From: Methanoregulaceae archaeon UBA467
GTDB lineage: Archaea; Halobacteriota; Methanomicrobia; Methanomicrobiales; Methanospirillaceae
DNA length: 64,000 nt
Reading direction: 5' to 3'
NCBI GenBank assembly: GCA_002503825.1
Contig: DASP01000001.1
Location: 1-64,000, forward strand
Shown piece after piece: positions 25,840 to 35,290 of this stretch (position 1 is the stretch's first letter; every line of letters begins with the position of its first letter). The notes below the pieces were generated by a model that was not told the DNA's origin, did no database searches, and saw nothing but the letters and a program-made list of their open reading frames with translations. A program made the position numbers and the translations under genes.

Positions 25840-26505
25840 TTATCCGGCCGCGTCCAGGAGCAGGCGGTTAAACCGGTCAGGCATATCGGCCATGGGCACA
25901 TGTGACGACGGCAGCTCGAGGTACGTCCATCCTTTCTTTCCCGCGGCGATTTTATCCCTTGCGATACTGGTAACGGCTGCAAATTCACTTTTTGTACAGA
26001 GAATATACGTTTTCGGCACCCGGGCCGTTTTTTCAGGGTCGTACTGCAGTTTTTCGACGTACGGCCGGGCCGGTTCCGGCAGGCCGGGCCGGCTGCCGGT
26101 TGTGGATGAGAACCCCAGGTTGAGAATATCATACAGGGATTGTCCGGGATCAGGCACGGCTGCATCGAGGTATACCAGGCGTCGGATCCTTTCGGGCATC
26201 CGGTCCGCAACACCGGTTATCACCATCCCTCCGTAGCTGTGACCGACGAGAATGATATCTTCAAGGTCATTCTCCCTGATCAGCGTGCATATCTGCCCGA
26301 TATTACCGGTCAGGCTGCTGATGGATTCATCGGCGAGCGTCGGCGCAAAGACGCGGTGGTTATGTGCCTGCAGGGCAGACACGGGTCCATCCCAGATCCT
26401 GCCCCCCATCAGGCCGTCTTTGGTATGGACCGGTTCTCCGACGGTGAGCCTGTTCCATGTGCTGGTCGACATGTTGCCGCCGTGAACGAGAACGTAGCAT
26501 GCTAT
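25840..26505 (-). CDS. Alpha/beta hydrolase (esterase-like), possibly lacking a normal start codon
   Basis: The nucleophile elbow is LVGHSYGGMV and the late catalytic His is in SSHVPMADMP; the family resembles plant methyl esterases and hydroxynitrile lyases. The first ATG (26472) would remove the conserved strand YVLVHGGN, which is encoded in frame just upstream. The family N-terminus starts at an ATA codon (26503-26505), nine bases after GGGGG, where an ATG is expected, and a TAA closes the frame further upstream. Either ATA is used inefficiently, a shortened protein is made, or the start codon was lost by mutation. Confidence 0.72.
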   Translation of the reverse strand: MACYVLVHGGNMSTSTWNRLTVGEPVHTKDGLMGGRIWDGPVSALQAHNHRVFAPTLADESISSLTGNIGQICTLIRENDLEDIILVGHSYGGMVITGVADRMPERIRRLVYLDAAVPDPGQSLYDILNLGFSSTTGSRPGLPEPARPYVEKLQYDPEKTARVPKTYILCTKSEFAAVTSIARDKIAAGKKGWTYLELPSSHVPMADMPDRFNRLLLDAAG

Positions 26506-26643
26506 CGAATCAATCCCCCTTTACCGCTTTAATCCCGTTTCCACTGGCTATTTTCCTGTTTCGCGGTGCACATCAGGGATAGTGCGGGTGCCGGAACAGT
26601 GTGATGCAGGATACACGGATGGAGTATCAGGACGATCATATAC

Positions 26644-27249
26644 TTATCTCATGCTTCCCGAGACCGCAGTTGCAACCGTGATGACGTCATTTAACGATGC
26701 GGGACCAGCTACGGATTCATAGGTGGTAATCACGAGGAGGTTGCTCTTCCGGAATCCGAGCTCGCTCGTCGAAAGGTGCTGCCATGCATACGCCTCGTTA
26801 CCGGCATCGACGGATTTGACCCTGTATGAGGCTGCATCATCCATTGCAGCAAGGAATGCCGCATGTGCCTCGTCAGCCGAACCATACAGCACTGACCTGA
26901 TGATAACAACGTCACCTTCACTGTTGACAAAATGTGCCTCGCAGCTCATGTCAGAGCAGCTCAGTCCCTGCGGCGACCATTCTTCGGCAATGGCAGTCAG
27001 GGTCTGCTGAACCTGGGTGATATTTTCATAAAGCGCCGGGGGCACGGATACCTGCGGCGTATACCCGGGTGTGACCGGGAGTGTCCCCGGCCGTTCCGGC
27101 ATCGTGACCTGCCCGGTGAGACGGGAACCGTCTGCTGACTCACGTTGTTCCTGTACAGGTACCGTCTCTTTCGCAGCGCACCCCGCAGTAATGAGAAGTA
27201 CGACAACAAGTACCGGGAGAATTGCGATGGCCGATGTTCTTGTGTGCAT
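26644..27249 (-). CDS. Predicted lipoprotein of unknown function
   Basis: A 201-residue exported protein. It has a basic start (MHTRTS), a hydrophobic stretch and the lipobox LITAGC with Cys24 as the lipidation site, then a Pro/Thr-rich linker (about residues 30-70) and a globular domain of about 120 residues with two cysteines (SCSDMSCEAHF). It should sit on the outer face of the cytoplasmic membrane. The domain is not recognised, though sequences of this plan are common in Methanomicrobiales. It is divergent from mutS across about 100 bp. Confidence 0.75.
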   Translation of the reverse strand: MHTRTSAIAILPVLVVVLLITAGCAAKETVPVQEQRESADGSRLTGQVTMPERPGTLPVTPGYTPQVSVPPALYENITQVQQTLTAIAEEWSPQGLSCSDMSCEAHFVNSEGDVVIIRSVLYGSADEAHAAFLAAMDDAASYRVKSVDAGNEAYAWQHLSTSELGFRKSNLLVITTYESVAGPASLNDVITVATAVSGSMR

Positions 27250-27346
27250 CAGAGGTGTATTTCATCACCGGACGTATGAATATTGGGATTGCCGACTGCG
27301 GCAGGAATCGTTACACATTTCTGATCAGGATGAGATTGTAATTGCA

Positions 27347-30007
27347 ATGGTGACCCTGCCAGCGGACGGAGCGGATACCCCCCCGGCACGCCTGACACCT
27401 GCGATGGCGCAGTTCCAGGCGATTAAGGCAAAATATCCTGACGCAATCCTGCTTTTTCGTATCGGAGATTTTTATGAAACGTTCGGGCATGACGCGGAAA
27501 CGGTATCACGTGAACTGGATATTGTCCTGACTTCAAGGTCACGGGACTCGGGCGGAAATAAAATTCCCCTTGCAGGGGTCCCCCATCATGCAGTGGACGG
27601 ATATATCAGGCGCCTTATTGAAAAAGGGTATAAGGTAGCCGTTTGTGACCAGATGGAAGACGCCAGGAATTCGAAAGGCATAGTAAAACGGGATGTTGTC
27701 AGAGTAATCACCCCGGGCACGGTCATCGATGAATCGATGGTGACATCTCAGGAAGCCAGCTACCTGATGGCCCTTGCCCACGACGAAAAGGGGCGTTCGG
27801 TTGGAATGGCATTTCTCGATATCTCGACCGGCGAATTTTTTGTATCCCAGTCCCGCGGGGAGCGTGCACGGGAGGACGTCCTCTCGGGAATCGCGAGGTA
27901 CCGCCCCCGTGAATGCGTTATCTCCGGGCATGCGCCTGCATCTGTTGCAGGCTGTCTTGAGGCAAACGGCGTGCTTGTAAGCAGGTACCGTGCCGATATT
28001 TTCGATACAGGGGCTGCCGGAAAAGAATTGCTCACCCAGTTCGGGGTAAGTACTCTTGAAGGGTTCGGAATAAGCGAATACCCCGCCGCAGTGCGTGCGG
28101 CAGGCGCAGTCCTTCGTTATGCGCTTGAAACCCAGAAGGCATCACTCTCCCACATTACCGGCATCTCGGTCAGACGACTCGAAGAAGCGCTGGTCATCGA
28201 TTCAATCACCCTCCGGAACCTCGAGCTGCTGGACAGCCTGCGGGGATCAGGGGAATCAACACTGTTCCACGTGCTGAACCTGACCAGGACCCCTATGGGC
28301 GCCAGGCTTCTCCGCTCGTACCTTATCACTCCTCTTGTCTCGGTGGAAAAGATCCGGGAACGGCTCGATGCAGTGGAGTTCTTTCTGCAAAATTCGATCA
28401 CCAGGGCTGAAGTGAGGCAGGTACTCAAAAAATGTGCGGATATCGAGCGTATTGCAGGCAGGATTGCATACGGAAATGCAGGGCCCCGCGACCTCCTGAC
28501 CCTTGCAGCTTCGCTTTCGACCATCCCCCATATAAAATCCCTGTTCCCGCCACAGGATCACCCGGGTCATCTCGCCGGGTTATTCCGGGCGCTTGAAGGA
28601 CTGAAAGAGAAAAATGATGTGGTTCACCTTCTTCAGTCTGCCATTGTCGATGATCCGCCTGCCGTCGCAAAGAGCGGGGGAGTGATCAGGGGAGGATACG
28701 ATTCACGCCTTGATGACCTGAAGGCTGTTTCATCGTCGGCAAAAGACTGGATGGTCGCGTTCCAGCAGAAAGAGAGGGACAGGACCGGCATCAAATCCTT
28801 AAAAATTTCATATAATGCGGTTTTTGGCTATTATATCGAGGTTACGCGCCCCAACCTCAGACTCATCCCCCCCGGATATGAGAGAAAACAGACGACATCC
28901 ACCGGGGAGCGCTTCACCATCCCGGAACTGAAAGAAAAGGAGGCCATCATCTCAAATGCCGACGAAAAACTACTTTCCCTCGAGAATGAACTGTTCCTGG
29001 AACTCCTCGGGACCTTAAAAGAACACATCCCTGATTTCAAATCCATTGCAGCCGGGATCGCACTTCTCGATATATACCAGGCACTTGCCGAGGTGGCAGA
29101 CAAGTACGGGTATGTCAGGCCCGTTGTCGATGATTCCGAAGGGCTCCTCATCCGGGACTGCAGGCACCCTGTCGTCGAACAGCGGATGAAAGGAGGATAC
29201 GTCCCGAATGACGTGGAGATGAGCGCCCGGGAAAACCAGATCCTGATAATCACCGGGGCAAACATGGCAGGCAAGTCCACGTACATGCGGAGCGTTGCAC
29301 TCGCTGCAGTCATGGCACAGATGGGGAGTTACGTACCTGCGACTTTTGCCCGTATAGGTGTATTTGACCGGATATTTACACGCGTGGGAGCATTTGACGA
29401 CCTTGCCAGCGGCCAGAGCACATTCATGGTGGAGATGCTTGAACTTGCAAATATCCTGAATAATTTTTCTTCAAAAAGCCTTGTCATCCTTGATGAAATA
29501 GGGAGGGGGACAAGCACGATGGACGGTTTCTGCATTGCGCAGGCAGTGCTCGAGTACCTTCACGGAAAGGGGAATGCCGGTCCAAGGACCCTCTTTGCCA
29601 CCCATTTTCATAACCTGGTAGGAATGGAGGCGGTGCTGAAGCGTGTGAGAAATTTCCATTTCGCAGTCAAGGATACCGGAAAAGAGGTTGTCTTTTTAAG
29701 AAAACTCATCCCGGGCGCAACAGACAGGAGTTACGGTATCCATGTGGCATCCCTCGCAGGAATTCCGGGCAGGGTGACAGAACGGGCAAACCAGCTGCTC
29801 AGGGAAATGATGCAGAGATCACCGCAGGACGGACGAACGGTCAGGCAATATACCCAGATGCTGCTTATCGACTCCCCGGAACCCGGTACACCTGAGGATC
29901 CTGTCGTCGAAGAATTAAAATCACTCGATACCGAGTCTATGACACCGCTCCAGGCCCTCCAGAAGCTCTATGACATCAGGGATTCCCTGAGAAAACGAGG
30001 TGCCTGA
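27347..30007 (+). CDS. mutS: DNA mismatch repair protein MutS
   Basis: MutS (886 residues) recognises mispaired bases and recruits MutL. The mismatch-reading motif is RIGDFYETFGHDAE near residue 45. Connector, lever and clamp domains follow, then the ATPase with Walker A TGANMAGKSTYMRSVALAA, DLASGQSTFMVEM, Walker B LVILDEIGRGTSTMDG and THFHNL. The frame stays open upstream to 27071, but that part is antisense to the lipoprotein and not MutS-like; I place the start at 27347. The stop overlaps the mutL start (TGATG). MutS/MutL of this kind are sporadic in archaea and are thought to come from bacteria. Confidence 0.95.
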   Translation: MVTLPADGADTPPARLTPAMAQFQAIKAKYPDAILLFRIGDFYETFGHDAETVSRELDIVLTSRSRDSGGNKIPLAGVPHHAVDGYIRRLIEKGYKVAVCDQMEDARNSKGIVKRDVVRVITPGTVIDESMVTSQEASYLMALAHDEKGRSVGMAFLDISTGEFFVSQSRGERAREDVLSGIARYRPRECVISGHAPASVAGCLEANGVLVSRYRADIFDTGAAGKELLTQFGVSTLEGFGISEYPAAVRAAGAVLRYALETQKASLSHITGISVRRLEEALVIDSITLRNLELLDSLRGSGESTLFHVLNLTRTPMGARLLRSYLITPLVSVEKIRERLDAVEFFLQNSITRAEVRQVLKKCADIERIAGRIAYGNAGPRDLLTLAASLSTIPHIKSLFPPQDHPGHLAGLFRALEGLKEKNDVVHLLQSAIVDDPPAVAKSGGVIRGGYDSRLDDLKAVSSSAKDWMVAFQQKERDRTGIKSLKISYNAVFGYYIEVTRPNLRLIPPGYERKQTTSTGERFTIPELKEKEAIISNADEKLLSLENELFLELLGTLKEHIPDFKSIAAGIALLDIYQALAEVADKYGYVRPVVDDSEGLLIRDCRHPVVEQRMKGGYVPNDVEMSARENQILIITGANMAGKSTYMRSVALAAVMAQMGSYVPATFARIGVFDRIFTRVGAFDDLASGQSTFMVEMLELANILNNFSSKSLVILDEIGRGTSTMDGFCIAQAVLEYLHGKGNAGPRTLFATHFHNLVGMEAVLKRVRNFHFAVKDTGKEVVFLRKLIPGATDRSYGIHVASLAGIPGRVTERANQLLREMMQRSPQDGRTVRQYTQMLLIDSPEPGTPEDPVVEELKSLDTESMTPLQALQKLYDIRDSLRKRGA

Positions 30008-31809
30008 TGCACGTGGATCGCACTGAAAAGGCCGGCATTCACTTTCTTGACGAGGAGACCATCAACCATATCGCGGCAGGTGAAGTAGTGGAACGGCCGG
30101 CCTCGGTTGTCAAGGAACTGGTGGAAAATTCCATCGATGCTGGTGCAACGGCAATTGAGGTCGAAATTACATCCGGCAACGGCCTTGTCAGGAGCATCAG
30201 GGTGACTGACAACGGATCAGGCATGTCAGGAAAAGATGCACACCTTGCATTTTCCAGGCACACGACGAGCAAGATATCGGGAGTGAATGATATCTTCTCC
30301 TGCGGCACTCTCGGATTCCGCGGCGAGGCCCTTGCGAGCATCGCTTCCGTATCACGGGTCACCATGACGACAGGCCCCCGTGGCAGTCCCCTCGAAGGGA
30401 CCAGGATTATCATTAAAGGTGGAACTGTCGCAGAGTCAGGACCCGCAGGAGTTCCTGAAGGGACCACATTCCTTGTTGAAGACCTTTTTTTCAATACCCC
30501 AGCCCGCAAAAAGTTCCAGAAGTCCCTGCCCCGTGAACTTGCCCATATCTACGGGGTGATGGAGGGAATGGTGCTCTCTCACCCGCACACCGGGTTCCGG
30601 TTGATCTACAACGGAAAGGAAAAGATACACACCTCCCCGGGCGGCAGTCTCCATGATGCAGTCATCCGGCTGTACGGCGCTGAATTATTAGGGAACCTGA
30701 TACCGGTATCCGTGGAGGGGCCGCTGGTTACCCTTAATGGCTATATCTCACGGCCTTCCGTTACCAGGCAGAACGCGTCCCGGATGTGGCTCTCGGTAAA
30801 CAAACGGACCGTCTATTCAAAACCGGTCATTACCGCTATCCGTGACGGATACGGGACACTTTTGATGAAAGACAGGTATCCCGTCGTTGTTTTAAACCTG
30901 TCAGTCGACGGTTCGCTTGTGGACGTGAATGTTCATCCCGCCAAGCGGCAGATACGGATAAGCCGCGAAAAAGAAGTCATGGCCGGGATCTCAGATCTCA
31001 TACGACAGGTGCTTGCAGAGAATTCAGCTATAACCACCCCGCCTGTTGCACAAAAAGATTTTATCACGGGGTTATGTTCATCGCCGCCGGAACGCGGTCC
31101 CGGCACCTGTTATCATATCTCCTCGCCGGTGACGGGGGTCAGGGAACCGGAAAAAAAACTCCTTGCCGACACCGCCATACGTCTCCGCCAGAGCGGACTG
31201 CACACCGAAAATATCCCGGTACACGAGCTGATACCGGAGATGAAATTTATCGGCCAGTGTGGCGATGCCTACCTCATTGCATCATCGGGACAGGGCGACC
31301 TCATTCTGATTGACCAGCATGCAGCCCACGAAAGGGTTATTTACGAACAGTTGCAGGAACGTTTCAGGGGAGAGCGTCATTCGCAGGAACTCATTGTCCC
31401 GGTCATTGTCAGGCTCTCACCCCGTGAATCGGCAGCCCTCCGTGAAAATGCAGTTTTTCTTGAGAGAGAAGGATTCATCATCGAGGAGTTTGGCAGGGAT
31501 ACGCATGCGGTGCGTGCGGTCCCCCTGGTGCTCGGGAGGTCCGTCGACCCCGGTTCACTGCAGGAGATCATATCGGAAACACTTGCCGTGGAAGCAGGAA
31601 CGCACATCGGCGAACGAGAACGTATCTGCCGCATAATCGCCTGCAAAGCTGCATTAAAAGCCGGGAGAGCCTGTACCGGCGACCAGTGCATAACACTCAT
31701 GAAACAATTGTTCAGAACAAAAAACCCCTACTCGTGTCCGCACGGGAGACCGACCATGATTACATTCACCCGTGAAAAGCTTAATTCAATGTTCAGGAGG
31801 ACGGGATAA
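30007..31809 (+). CDS. mutL: DNA mismatch repair protein MutL, endonuclease type
   Basis: MutL (600 residues) couples mismatch recognition to strand removal. The GHKL ATPase is N-terminal: IAAGEVVERPASVVKELVEN, then DNGSGM and FRGEALASIASVS. The C-terminal domain carries the metal-binding endonuclease motif DQHAAHERVIYE (from Asp436), which fits DQHA(X)2E(X)4E, plus ACKAALKAG and CPHGRP. It should therefore nick DNA itself, unlike the E. coli protein, consistent with the absence of mutH. It is translationally coupled to mutS. Confidence 0.95.
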   Translation: MHVDRTEKAGIHFLDEETINHIAAGEVVERPASVVKELVENSIDAGATAIEVEITSGNGLVRSIRVTDNGSGMSGKDAHLAFSRHTTSKISGVNDIFSCGTLGFRGEALASIASVSRVTMTTGPRGSPLEGTRIIIKGGTVAESGPAGVPEGTTFLVEDLFFNTPARKKFQKSLPRELAHIYGVMEGMVLSHPHTGFRLIYNGKEKIHTSPGGSLHDAVIRLYGAELLGNLIPVSVEGPLVTLNGYISRPSVTRQNASRMWLSVNKRTVYSKPVITAIRDGYGTLLMKDRYPVVVLNLSVDGSLVDVNVHPAKRQIRISREKEVMAGISDLIRQVLAENSAITTPPVAQKDFITGLCSSPPERGPGTCYHISSPVTGVREPEKKLLADTAIRLRQSGLHTENIPVHELIPEMKFIGQCGDAYLIASSGQGDLILIDQHAAHERVIYEQLQERFRGERHSQELIVPVIVRLSPRESAALRENAVFLEREGFIIEEFGRDTHAVRAVPLVLGRSVDPGSLQEIISETLAVEAGTHIGERERICRIIACKAALKAGRACTGDQCITLMKQLFRTKNPYSCPHGRPTMITFTREKLNSMFRRTG

Positions 31810-31914
31810 GCTCCCGTTCCTTCGAAGTGAGGGCAAGACATTAATATGACCTGGCGATGACCATAATATGCGGATATGGTTCCCCGTCAATCCAGCATAT
31901 TAGGAGGTAATATA

Positions 31915-32271
31915 ATGAATTTAAATTCTGGTAGCGGCGGGTTGATTATTGCATCACTTATTCTGTGTTTTTTTCTGGTTACTCCGGTATCAGCGGAATA
32001 CTCCGGGGACAACCTTGCAACGCAGTGTATCAGCAGCAGTACATCAATAGCTGCCACAGGAGAAGTAAACGAATCGGTCTCCTTAAAACTGATAACCACC
32101 GACGGCCTCACAACCGGGAAGAAGGAATGGCTTTCCTCGGTCTCAAGGACCGGGGTTACCAGCGGAACATGGTCATCCAGCCTTTTTGTCAGGCACGAAA
32201 ACGGCCCGTTATCGTGGAATTATTACAGGACCAGCCCGTTTGAATCCTTCTCCTCGATCAGCCTCTTTTGA
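31915..32271 (+). CDS. Small secreted protein of unknown function
   Basis: A 118-residue protein with a clear signal peptide (GLIIASLILCFFLVTPVSA, cleavage probably before EYSG). The start at 31915 is fixed by an excellent Shine-Dalgarno sequence (AGGAGG ending eight bases upstream). The mature part is Ser/Thr-rich with repeated TTDG-type beta segments and ends abruptly in SSISLF. It looks like the N-terminal part of longer secreted proteins of methanogens and may be truncated. Function is unknown. Confidence 0.6.
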   Translation: MNLNSGSGGLIIASLILCFFLVTPVSAEYSGDNLATQCISSSTSIAATGEVNESVSLKLITTDGLTTGKKEWLSSVSRTGVTSGTWSSSLFVRHENGPLSWNYYRTSPFESFSSISLF

Positions 32272-32454
32272 GGCCGATCCCGTTTTTAATATTTTTCCAC
32301 CGCGGTTGCTACCCTTCCCGTCCTGCAACTATCCCTTGTGAATTACTGATACGGGAATTTCAACAAAGCCCCGTTACCGCAAATGCGATTCCGGGACACT
32401 GACGAATTTGAAAAAGTATACTGCCTGTAGCCGGTATTACCGGCATTTTATGAA

Positions 32455-32472
32455 TATCCGAAAAAAAGAGGT
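32455..32472 (-). terminator. T-run terminator of the peroxiredoxin gene
   Basis: On the minus strand seven Ts (32461-32467) lie about 20 bases after the stop codon of the peroxiredoxin gene. Confidence 0.45.
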
Positions 32473-32489
32473 GAATGTATCCGGATAAT

Positions 32490-32984
32490 TCATTCAAATT
32501 TTTCTTTCAGTTCCTCCAGTTTTTTCTTCACTTCCAGTGCATGGTCATTCACTTTCACCCTGCGCCAGACCGCTGCAATCTCGCCTCCGGGCCGGATCAG
32601 GAATGTACTCCGTTCGACACCGGAATATTCCCGCCCGTACATCTTTTTCTTACGCCAGACATCGTACATTAAAAGCACGCCGTGTTCCGGATCGCTGAGG
32701 AGGGTAATGGCAAGATCCTGTTTTTTTATGAAATTTTCATGGCTTTTTACAGGATCCGGACTTACACCGAGTATAACTGCACCAAGCTCCCTGAAATCGC
32801 CGGCAGCGGATGAAAAGTCTCTGGCCTCCTTCGTGCACGCCGGGGTATTGTCTTTAGGATAAAAATAGAGCACAACCCAGCTCCCCCTGAACGAATCAAG
32901 GCAGACTTCCTGGCTATCTGCACCAGGAAAGCAGAATACCGGCGCGTTCTGGCCCTGCATGGGATCGGTCTCTGAAGGGTTCAT
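32490..32984 (-). CDS. Peroxiredoxin (Bcp/PrxQ type)
   Basis: A 164-residue thiol peroxidase that reduces H2O2 and organic peroxides. The peroxidatic Cys is Cys50 in YFYPKDNTPACTKEARDF. The resolving Cys found five residues later in many Bcp proteins is absent, so a one-Cys-like mechanism or an external thiol is implied. Later family segments are AVILGVSPDPVKSHENFIKK and VERSTFLIRPGGEIAAVWR. The start at 32984 has AGGTGA nine bases upstream; an in-frame extension of 42 residues to 33110 is unlikely. In an anaerobe it protects against oxygen exposure. Confidence 0.88.
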   Translation of the reverse strand: MNPSETDPMQGQNAPVFCFPGADSQEVCLDSFRGSWVVLYFYPKDNTPACTKEARDFSSAAGDFRELGAVILGVSPDPVKSHENFIKKQDLAITLLSDPEHGVLLMYDVWRKKKMYGREYSGVERSTFLIRPGGEIAAVWRRVKVNDHALEVKKKLEELKEKFE

Positions 32985-33458
32985 TTCAAAATCACCTGTG
33001 GTACACGGTGAGAGTAAGGAGATGATAGAACCTGCCTGATAAAATTCCATTTCCCGGGAGAGAGACGCAGGCGGACCGTAAACGGTCGATATTATCGTAT
33101 CAGCTGCCACGCGTTCTGCAATTATGTCCAGTCACCGGCCAGATATCAGTGCTGAGTGTGCGGCACCACACGGTATTATCACTCGCATGTCCCGATTCAG
33201 GCGGCCATTGTCGTATATCCTTCTGAAATATTGCCGCGCTTGTCAATATGTATAAATAAAAAGTAATCACTTCAGCCGGATTTTATCATGCTGATAATAA
33301 AATATATATCATTATACCTGCTAATAAAAAGCGCACGTTCTTTTCATTCCACAGGTGCCGATTTGAGCCGGTGCTGCGCTGACCAGTTGTCTTTTCATCA
33401 GTTTGGTCAGTCTGAAGCGGGTTTGGGCATGAATGAAAACATGCAGGAGAGATTGAAT
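32985..33458. other. Divergent promoter region between peroxiredoxin and aminomutase genes
   Basis: No gene is seen. A clear TATA box (TATAAATAAAA, 33251-33261) faces right, about 200 bases before the chosen aminomutase start and about 30 before an in-frame ATG at 33288. The aminomutase mRNA thus has either a leader of about 175 nt or, less likely, codes for a 57-residue N-terminal extension. Confidence 0.4.
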
Positions 33459-34637
33459 ATGAAAAATCCGCAGTACATCACATCAATAGATAAGATCCAG
33501 GAAATTCCGGGATCAGAGAAACTTGATCTTTCAGAGGTGACAAAAAAGTTCGCGTTCCGCACCAACGAGTATTATGTATCGCTGATAAACTGGGAAGATC
33601 CTGACGATCCCATCCGGAAGATTATCATCCCCGACAGCAGGGAGCTGGACGAATGGGGAGACCTTGATGCATCATCTGAAAAAACCTATACGGTCGCTCC
33701 GGGGGTGCAGCACAAGTACCCGCAGACCGCACTTGTGCTTGCAGTCGATGTATGCGGAGGCTTCTGCCGCTTCTGCTTCAGGAAACGCCTTTTCATGAAC
33801 CAACAGGACGAGATAGCCAGGGACCTGACAGAGGGAATTGCCTACATCAGAGATCATCCGGAGATCACAAATGTTCTTCTTACCGGGGGAGATCCGCTCA
33901 TTCTTGCTACCGGTAAACTCGAATCAATCATTCAACGGATCAGGGAGATCGATCACGTGCAGATCATCCGTATCGGAAGCAAAATGCTTGCATTCAACCC
34001 CTTCCGCGTCCTCAACGATCCGGCGCTCCCGGCCATGATCAGAAAATACAGCACGCCACAGAAAAGGATCTACCTGATGGCACATTTCAATCACCCAAAC
34101 GAGCTGACCCCCCAGGCCGTCAGGGCACTCGAAATACTCAGGGACGCGGGTGCAATTATCGTGAACCAGACCCCGCTCCTCAGGGGAATTAACGATAATC
34201 CTGAAACGCTTGCCGACCTCTTCAAAAAGCTCTCCTTTATCGGTGTCCCGCCATACTATGTCTTCCAGTGCAGGCCGACGCTTGGAAACCGGCTCTTTGA
34301 AATGCCGGTTGAAGAAGCATATGAGATCTTCGAAACGGCAAAGATGAGCTGTTCGGGGCTTGCAAAGCGGGCACGGTTTGTCATGTCGCATGCAACCGGA
34401 AAGATAGAGGTGGTCGGAAAAACACAACAGGCAATGTATTTCAAGTACCACCAGGCCGCAAACCCCTCTGATACCGGGCGGTTCATGGTATTTGAAAGAA
34501 ACCCGGAAGCATACTGGTTTGATGATTATAAAAACAAAATCGAGGATTATTCAATCAGCAGCGACGAGGATGAAAACATACCGTTCTATCCCACCCGGAG
34601 CAGCAGCCGTCAGGATGACCCCCAGATTGCCGGTTGA
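33459..34637 (+). CDS. KamA-family radical SAM aminomutase (lysine 2,3-aminomutase-like)
   Basis: A 392-residue radical SAM, PLP-dependent enzyme. The [4Fe-4S] cysteines are Cys99, Cys103 and Cys106 (CGGFCRFCFRKR), followed by the SAM motif TNVLLTGGDPLIL. The family N-terminus NPQYITSIDKI fits a start at 33459, which has AGGAGAG seven bases upstream. The likely reaction is L-lysine to beta-lysine, which methanogens acetylate to the osmolyte N-epsilon-acetyl-beta-lysine. The acetyltransferase ablB that usually follows is absent here, so another amino acid substrate remains possible. Confidence 0.85.
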   Translation: MKNPQYITSIDKIQEIPGSEKLDLSEVTKKFAFRTNEYYVSLINWEDPDDPIRKIIIPDSRELDEWGDLDASSEKTYTVAPGVQHKYPQTALVLAVDVCGGFCRFCFRKRLFMNQQDEIARDLTEGIAYIRDHPEITNVLLTGGDPLILATGKLESIIQRIREIDHVQIIRIGSKMLAFNPFRVLNDPALPAMIRKYSTPQKRIYLMAHFNHPNELTPQAVRALEILRDAGAIIVNQTPLLRGINDNPETLADLFKKLSFIGVPPYYVFQCRPTLGNRLFEMPVEEAYEIFETAKMSCSGLAKRARFVMSHATGKIEVVGKTQQAMYFKYHQAANPSDTGRFMVFERNPEAYWFDDYKNKIEDYSISSDEDENIPFYPTRSSSRQDDPQIAG

Positions 34638-34654
34638 ACCGGAACCTGTCCGGT

Positions 34655-35290
34655 TCACTTCCCTTTCCTGAAAAACCCGAACGGGTCGCGATAATTGAAC
34701 AATACCCCTGACTTTTTTTCCGGGAACACGCCATCTGCTACAGATTTCGTTTCTTCCACCGAATAGAATGCGTTGGGATTGAACCGCTGTATTATAGAGA
34801 CAACTTTACCCTGGTCCTGTCGTTTGATAATCATAAAGAGTATCTTTACCTGTCCTGTAGATCCTTCCGCATCGATACTGGTAACCCCGTAATTTTCAGA
34901 CCTGAGGTATGCCATAAGGGCTGTTGCATCTTTTCTGGTTATGACCCGGACGGTTACCGTGCCGATGGAGAGTTTCTCCTCGACAATCATCCCGATAAAC
35001 GTTCCGCATGCAAAACCGCCACCATATGCGATATAGGACGCCACGTTGGTGAGGTTGTTCATGACCTGCCCGATAGCAACGAGCCAGATGATCACCTCAA
35101 AAAAACCTATTACCGGTGCAATATACTTGAAACCCTTCGAGATGAATATGACCCTGATCGTACCAAGGCTCACATCACAAATTCGTGCGGAAAATATCAG
35201 CAGCGGAAGGATTACCCATGCAAAGATGTCGGGGCCGACAGAAAATTCCACGATTGCACTCCTTTCTTTATTTGTCACTTTATTTGCCAT
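34655..35290 (-). CDS. DUF5698/DUF2179 (UPF0316) membrane protein
   Basis: A 211-residue protein of the UPF0316 group. Three hydrophobic segments occupy the N-terminal half (about residues 20-40, 50-68 and 78-98, with the family phrase SARICDVSLGTIRVIFISKG). The cytosolic C-terminal DUF2179 domain (about 120-190) is an alpha/beta fold that binds small ligands in relatives. The start at 35290 matches the family N-terminus, though the frame is open to 35404. It is convergent with the aminomutase gene, 17 bp apart. Function unknown. Confidence 0.75.
   Translation of the reverse strand: MANKVTNKERSAIVEFSVGPDIFAWVILPLLIFSARICDVSLGTIRVIFISKGFKYIAPVIGFFEVIIWLVAIGQVMNNLTNVASYIAYGGGFACGTFIGMIVEEKLSIGTVTVRVITRKDATALMAYLRSENYGVTSIDAEGSTGQVKILFMIIKRQDQGKVVSIIQRFNPNAFYSVEETKSVADGVFPEKKSGVLFNYRDPFGFFRKGK

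Noticed and set aside
27071..27346. N-terminal extension of mutS by 92 residues
   Set aside because: This part is antisense to the lipoprotein gene and has no MutS similarity; known MutS proteins begin near the chosen start.
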